Assembly: GCA_030674155.1 (NCBI GenBank)
Contig: CM060334.1
Span: forward strand, 21,294,931-21,304,930
Length of the DNA stretch: 10,000 bases
Source of the DNA: Stramonita haemastoma
Taxonomy: Eukaryota > Mollusca > Gastropoda > Neogastropoda > Muricidae
Direction: 5' to 3'
Shown here: piece by piece, positions 7,530-10,000 of the stretch
Layout: each line of letters starts with the position of its first letter
How positions within the stretch are numbered: the first letter of the stretch is position 1
Notes under the pieces: model-generated
What the model saw: only the letters and a program-made list of their open reading frames with translations
Databases searched by the model: none
What the model was told of the DNA's origin: nothing
Program-made: the position numbers and the translations under genes

Positions 7530-7594
<65 letters not shown>

Positions 7595-7603
7595 ACCACA
7601 CAC

Positions 7604-7660
<57 letters not shown>

Positions 7661-7682
7661 CACACACACCACACACACACAC
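7319..7682. repeat. (AC)n array with an internal duplicated 58-bp segment
   Basis: About 360 bases of AC units with islands of non-repeat sequence. One island (cgcatacacacacccatcca, then ccccttcc, AC units, cgacaaaac) occurs twice, at 7401-7460 and 7487-7544. The copies differ only in the number of AC units (seven and six) in the part I compared, and are offset by 86 bases. This is a recent duplication inside the array. Confidence 0.93.
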
Positions 7683-7907
7683 TGAGGCACCCTTCTCCAT
7701 CAGGACAACAAAGACGATAATAGCAAGAACGAGGAGTGATGATACTATAAGGGATAATACAGCACAGGGCTAGGTAGACGCCAAACATGGCTAAACCTAT
7801 GATCCTCCCTCCCTTCAGTCTCTTAGCAATCTGTTAAGTACATCTAATGGCTATCTGAGGACCACCAGAAAGCGCTGCCACGGAGGCTTGAAGGTAATAT
7901 GTGAGGA
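7683..7907. other. Spacer, nothing recognised
   Basis: About 225 bases of ordinary composition between the AC array and the G-rich motif. There is no open frame of note and no pol III box that I can see. Confidence 0.5.
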
Positions 7908-7937
7908 GGGGGGGTGGGGGTGGGGTGGGGGTGGGGG
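7908..7937 (+). other. G-quadruplex motif
   Basis: Five G-runs of 7, 5, 4, 5 and 5 bases are separated by single T residues (7908-7914, 7916-7920, 7922-7925, 7927-7931, 7933-7937). Single-base loops and runs of four or more G are the features known to give very stable parallel quadruplexes. Whether it folds or acts in the cell is not shown by the sequence. Confidence 0.85.
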
Positions 7938-7992
7938 ATGGATGGAATGGAGAGATTATTGTAAGAGTAAGGGAGGAATATTTTTCGCGTGC

Positions 7993-8035
7993 ACGTGTGT
8001 GTGTGTGTGTGTGTGTGGTGTGTGTGTGTGTGTGT

Positions 8036-8073
<38 letters not shown>

Positions 8074-8074
8074 G

Positions 8075-8107
<33 letters not shown>

Positions 8108-8132
8108 GTGTGTGTCTGTCTGTCTGTCTGTG
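7993..8132. repeat. (GT)n microsatellite ending (TCTG)n
   Basis: A GT array broken by GG (about 8019), two AA slips (about 8036 and 8072) and TT (about 8107). It ends in about four tctg units (8116-8131), the same GT-to-TCTG transition seen at 3438-3478. Confidence 0.95.
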
Positions 8133-8178
8133 GTGGGGCAGTGGTGACAGAATGGGTAGATGCTGTAGAGTAGGGAAG

Positions 8179-8226
8179 AACACTGAACACTGAAATGGTT
8201 TAATGGTACTTCGGCCTTAGGCCACA
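8179..8226 (-). mobile_element. Retroelement 3' end, family 2
   Basis: On the minus strand this reads ggcctaaggccgaagtacca, then ttaaac, then two units of cagtgtt. The words match the 40-base island at 5361-5400 in order and orientation. The element probably extends to the right of 8226, but the two copies cannot be aligned beyond that because the other is truncated. As with family 1, a long GT array lies just beyond the tail, here about 50 bases away. Confidence 0.55.
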
Positions 8227-8471
8227 ATACAACAAATTGGGGCACGGGTATGGCAACGCAGAAACATGTTGATAAATTTCAAAACATACAAAAGACAAAA
8301 CCCAGGAATAGAAAAAAAAATGACACGGAAAATTGAAACCAAAATCACTTAAAGATCAAGACACACTGAAAAGAAACTAGTAGGGGGGTTAGTAGGGGAG
8401 TTCTTCCTCGTTTTAAAAACAAAATACATATTACACAATAGACACATGTCTTTGCCTTCATGCAAATGATT

Positions 8472-8557
8472 AACATCCAAACCCCCATTAATGGTCTAAA
8501 AGGATGGGGGAATAAGTCTGACTTTGAACAGTATCGAGCCATCAACCTCTTAACGGC
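8472..8557 (+). pseudogene. Possible non-LTR reverse transcriptase scrap
   Basis: Translating from 8472 in that frame gives a short stretch whose core is KGWGNKSDFEQYRAINLL. It resembles the start of the non-LTR reverse transcriptase domain, where a Lys-Gly/Asp-rich segment is followed about ten residues later by the YRPIxLL motif. Here the Pro is Ala. After INLLT the reading no longer fits the family and stops at 8568-8570. At about 28 codons it is a relic at best. It would be on the opposite strand to the family 2 tail at 8179. The match is by eye to a short motif, so chance is possible. Confidence 0.35.
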
Positions 8558-8595
8558 GCATCAACACTGAACGTGACAAACAATGAACTAGCATT

Positions 8596-8846
8596 GTTTT
8601 GTTTTGAATTGTATTGTGTGTACTGTGTTGTATTGTATGGTTCACCACATCCAATCAAGGTAGGTATCTCCGTGAAATTCCTGCTCCTCTACCCAGAGAG
8701 AGCTACACCATAAGAACAGCGCCAACCTTTATTTTTTATATTTTCCTGTCTGCAAGTGTATTTGTTTCCCGAAGAGAATTGTGCAGAATATTGCGACAGA
8801 CAATGTTTTGGTTGCTGTCATTTCTTTTACTGCACTACTGAATATA
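8596..8846 (-). mobile_element. Old tRNA-headed SINE, 3' part (interrupted)
   Basis: This is the 3' half of an older SINE on the minus strand; its 5' half is at 9160-9315, separated by the SINE at 8847-9159. On the minus strand the order is gtaaaagaa, acaattct, acaaata, acttgcagacagg, a short A-rich stretch, ggcgctgt (8716-8723 on plus), gtgtagc, tctctctggg, gaatttcac (8671-8680), then an irregular acaat-type tail (about 8596-8640). This matches my memory of a SINE common in mollusc and especially gastropod genomes; I cannot confirm the family name here. Many substitutions against that remembered form indicate an old copy. Confidence 0.72.
8836..8846. repeat. Target site duplication, 5' side of SINE copy 2
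   Basis: The 11-mer tactgaatata is repeated exactly at 9160-9170. It lies inside the older minus-strand SINE, so it records where the younger element entered. Confidence 0.88.
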
Positions 8847-9159
8847 CGGGAGGACGGGATACGAGGGACGGGATAGCTCAGTGGTCAGAGCGCTGTTTCC
8901 CCCAACTAAGATTAAGCAGCATCGAGCGTGGTTACCAAGTGGATCGGTGACCGTTTTCGCGCCTTGGCTTCAATACAGTCCCCCAGTTCACCCAGCTGTA
9001 AATGGGTACCTGCCTTATTTAGGGTCAGGGAAGGTAAAGCAGCGAGGAAGAGGAGATGGGCGCCGCCCTCAATATGCTGGCCCCTCGACAAGCTGAGGTC
9101 TCTGACGTCTCGCTCCCCAACGACCACATAGGTTATGGGACACCTTTACTTTACCTTTT
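8847..9159 (+). mobile_element. SINE with tRNA A-box / 5S rRNA-like head, copy 2
   Basis: Second copy of the element at 1995-2283, 313 bases, bounded by a perfect 11-bp duplication. The A-box is tagctcagtggtcagagcg (8874-8892). The 5S-like parts are attaagcagcatcgag (8911-8926) and ggatcggtgaccg (8941-8953). The body has ctgtaaatgggtacc (8996-9010) and the conserved block at 9032-9084, and the tail is tttactttacctttt. Compared with copy 1 it has about 25 extra bases at the 5' end, in which gacgggata occurs twice (8853-8861 and 8867-8875, period 14), as if the start of the head had been partly duplicated. By eye the two copies are about 85% identical. It sits inside the older SINE at 8596-9315. 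Confidence 0.9.
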
Positions 9160-9170
9160 TACTGAATATA
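9160..9170. repeat. Target site duplication, 3' side of SINE copy 2
   Basis: Exact copy of the 11-mer at 8836-8846, directly after the T-rich tail of the SINE. Confidence 0.88.
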
Positions 9171-9315
9171 TTGGACTTTCCTTCTCACTCGAAAGACTAG
9201 CACCCAAACTACCAATCAAGGTCTAGTGAATGGGAGAAAAGTCCCGAGTTTAATCGGGGAACAAAACCGCCTCTTCTCTCTTCCAAACGGGTGTGCTACC
9301 TCTAGACCACCGTCC
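9171..9315 (-). mobile_element. Old tRNA-headed SINE, 5' part
   Basis: On the minus strand this begins ggacggtggtctagaggtag (9296-9315 on plus), a tRNA-like start with A-box. A degenerate B-box-like gattaaactcggg follows (9243-9255 on plus), then ttttctccc, cactagaccttg, ctagtctttcg and gagaaggaaa. The order matches the remembered mollusc SINE, and the sequence resumes at 8836 after the younger SINE is removed. The B-box matches the consensus poorly, and the head has an unusually long, purine-rich middle, so the copy is very unlikely to be transcribed. I found no clear target site duplication for this older insertion. Confidence 0.72.
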
Positions 9316-9396
9316 ACTGGTTCCATCTGACAATGTGTATAATTATGCATGGCAGCGACCAGAAGTTTAGTCGGACAAACAGGCGAACTGACTAGC

Positions 9397-9399
<3 letters not shown>

Positions 9400-9440
<41 letters not shown>

Positions 9441-9456
9441 GAGAGAGAAAAGAGAG

Positions 9457-9523
<67 letters not shown>

Positions 9524-9554
9524 GGAGAGAGGAGAGAGAGAGAGGAGAGAGAGG
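9400..9554. repeat. (GA)n microsatellite
   Basis: GA units with gga, gaaaag and gggg interruptions at 9437-9461, a pure run to about 9520, then gatgagga and further interrupted GA to gcgagcgag. The open frames over it (Arg/Glu or Ser/Leu) are artefacts. Confidence 0.96.
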
Positions 9555-9559
9555 GAGCG

Positions 9560-9720
9560 AGCGAGAACGAACACACACACAGAAATGCTTAAACATAGAA
9601 CGCGCACGCGGGCAGACAGGCAGAACTGGTTCCGATTATGAGGAGAGAAGAAATGTTACGGCTTTTACTGAGATGTACATCAATAATGCATGCTGATGAT
9701 ATAAAAGGTTAATCTGATCA
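9560..9720. other. Spacer, nothing recognised
   Basis: About 160 bases including a short AC run (9573-9580), and a gcgcacgcgggcagacaggcag stretch in two parts around 9601-9622. There is no coding or RNA signal. Confidence 0.45.
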
Positions 9721-9855
9721 AGTGCTCTTTTTGCCTCTCTCTCTTTTTCTGTCTCTGTCTCTCTATATTCCTTCCCTTTTAATATCTCTCACTGTATCTC
9801 TCTGTTTGTCTGTCTATTTGTCTATCTGTGTGTGCGTGTCTCTCTCCCTCCCCAC

Positions 9856-9892
<37 letters not shown>

Positions 9893-9900
9893 GTGTCTCT
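9721..9900. repeat. Pyrimidine-rich TC/TCTG repeat
   Basis: Irregular ctct and tctg units ending in about eight clean ctgt units (9856-9889). It is the third place in the window where tctg units appear, the others being at the ends of the GT arrays at 3438 and 8116. Confidence 0.88.
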
Positions 9901-10000
9901 GTACGCAGAACATCTTGCGCAAACGTTAAATCCTCTTCCACTTTTCGAAAGAGTAGGCCATTCTGTGCCCGTGGAAACATATGGCAAAATTTACTCTGTG

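Overview
The window looks like non-coding animal nuclear DNA. It has no prokaryotic gene organisation, no convincing protein-coding gene, no operon and no CRISPR array. It is dominated by long (GT/AC)n, (GA/CT)n and trinucleotide microsatellites, with decayed short retroelements between them. The extreme microsatellite density and the SINE types suggest a marine mollusc, most likely a gastropod. That assignment is an inference from repeat style; no host gene is present to confirm it. Every long open frame I examined is an artefact of a simple repeat (Cys-Val, Thr-His, Arg-Glu, Ser-Leu, poly-Lys or poly-Ser translations) or lies inside a retroelement.

Layout: 29-106 is a GT array; 157-273 is the first copy of an unclassified interspersed repeat; 274-1014 is quiet DNA. 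1015-1152 is a GT array followed by a minus-strand retroelement 3' end (1165-1250). 1254-1510 holds further GT and ATC/AGC repeats. 1995-2283 is an intact SINE with perfect 10-bp target site duplications, and 2430-2497 is a minus-strand tRNA-like SINE head. 3330-3490 is a poly-C/GT/TCTG compound repeat. 3691-3811 is a plus-strand copy of the same retroelement 3' end, with an (AAAT)n tail. 3889-4003 is the second copy of the unclassified repeat. 4306-4620 holds AC and GT arrays. 5149-5517 is a GA array split by a small retroelement island. 5519-5600 is a third copy of the 3' end. 5707-5812 is GA followed by poly-G. 5909-6440 is a compound trinucleotide/dinucleotide array. 6600-7110 is a T-rich tract. 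7189-7682 is GA then AC, with an internal duplication. 7908-7937 is a strong G-quadruplex motif. 7993-8132 is GT. 8179-8570 is retroelement debris including a possible reverse transcriptase scrap. 8596-9315 is an old minus-strand SINE split by a younger SINE. 9400-9560 is GA, and 9721-9900 is pyrimidine/TCTG repeat.

The best biological signal is retroelement history. Two copies of one SINE (1995-2283 and 8847-9159) have a head that joins a tRNA A-box to a segment resembling the internal promoter of 5S rRNA. Both copies are bounded by perfect but different target site duplications, so they are independent insertions. The second landed inside an older, unrelated tRNA-headed SINE. At least two other retroelement 3' ends recur in several copies, each directly against a different simple repeat, which suggests that retroelement tails seed much of the microsatellite content.
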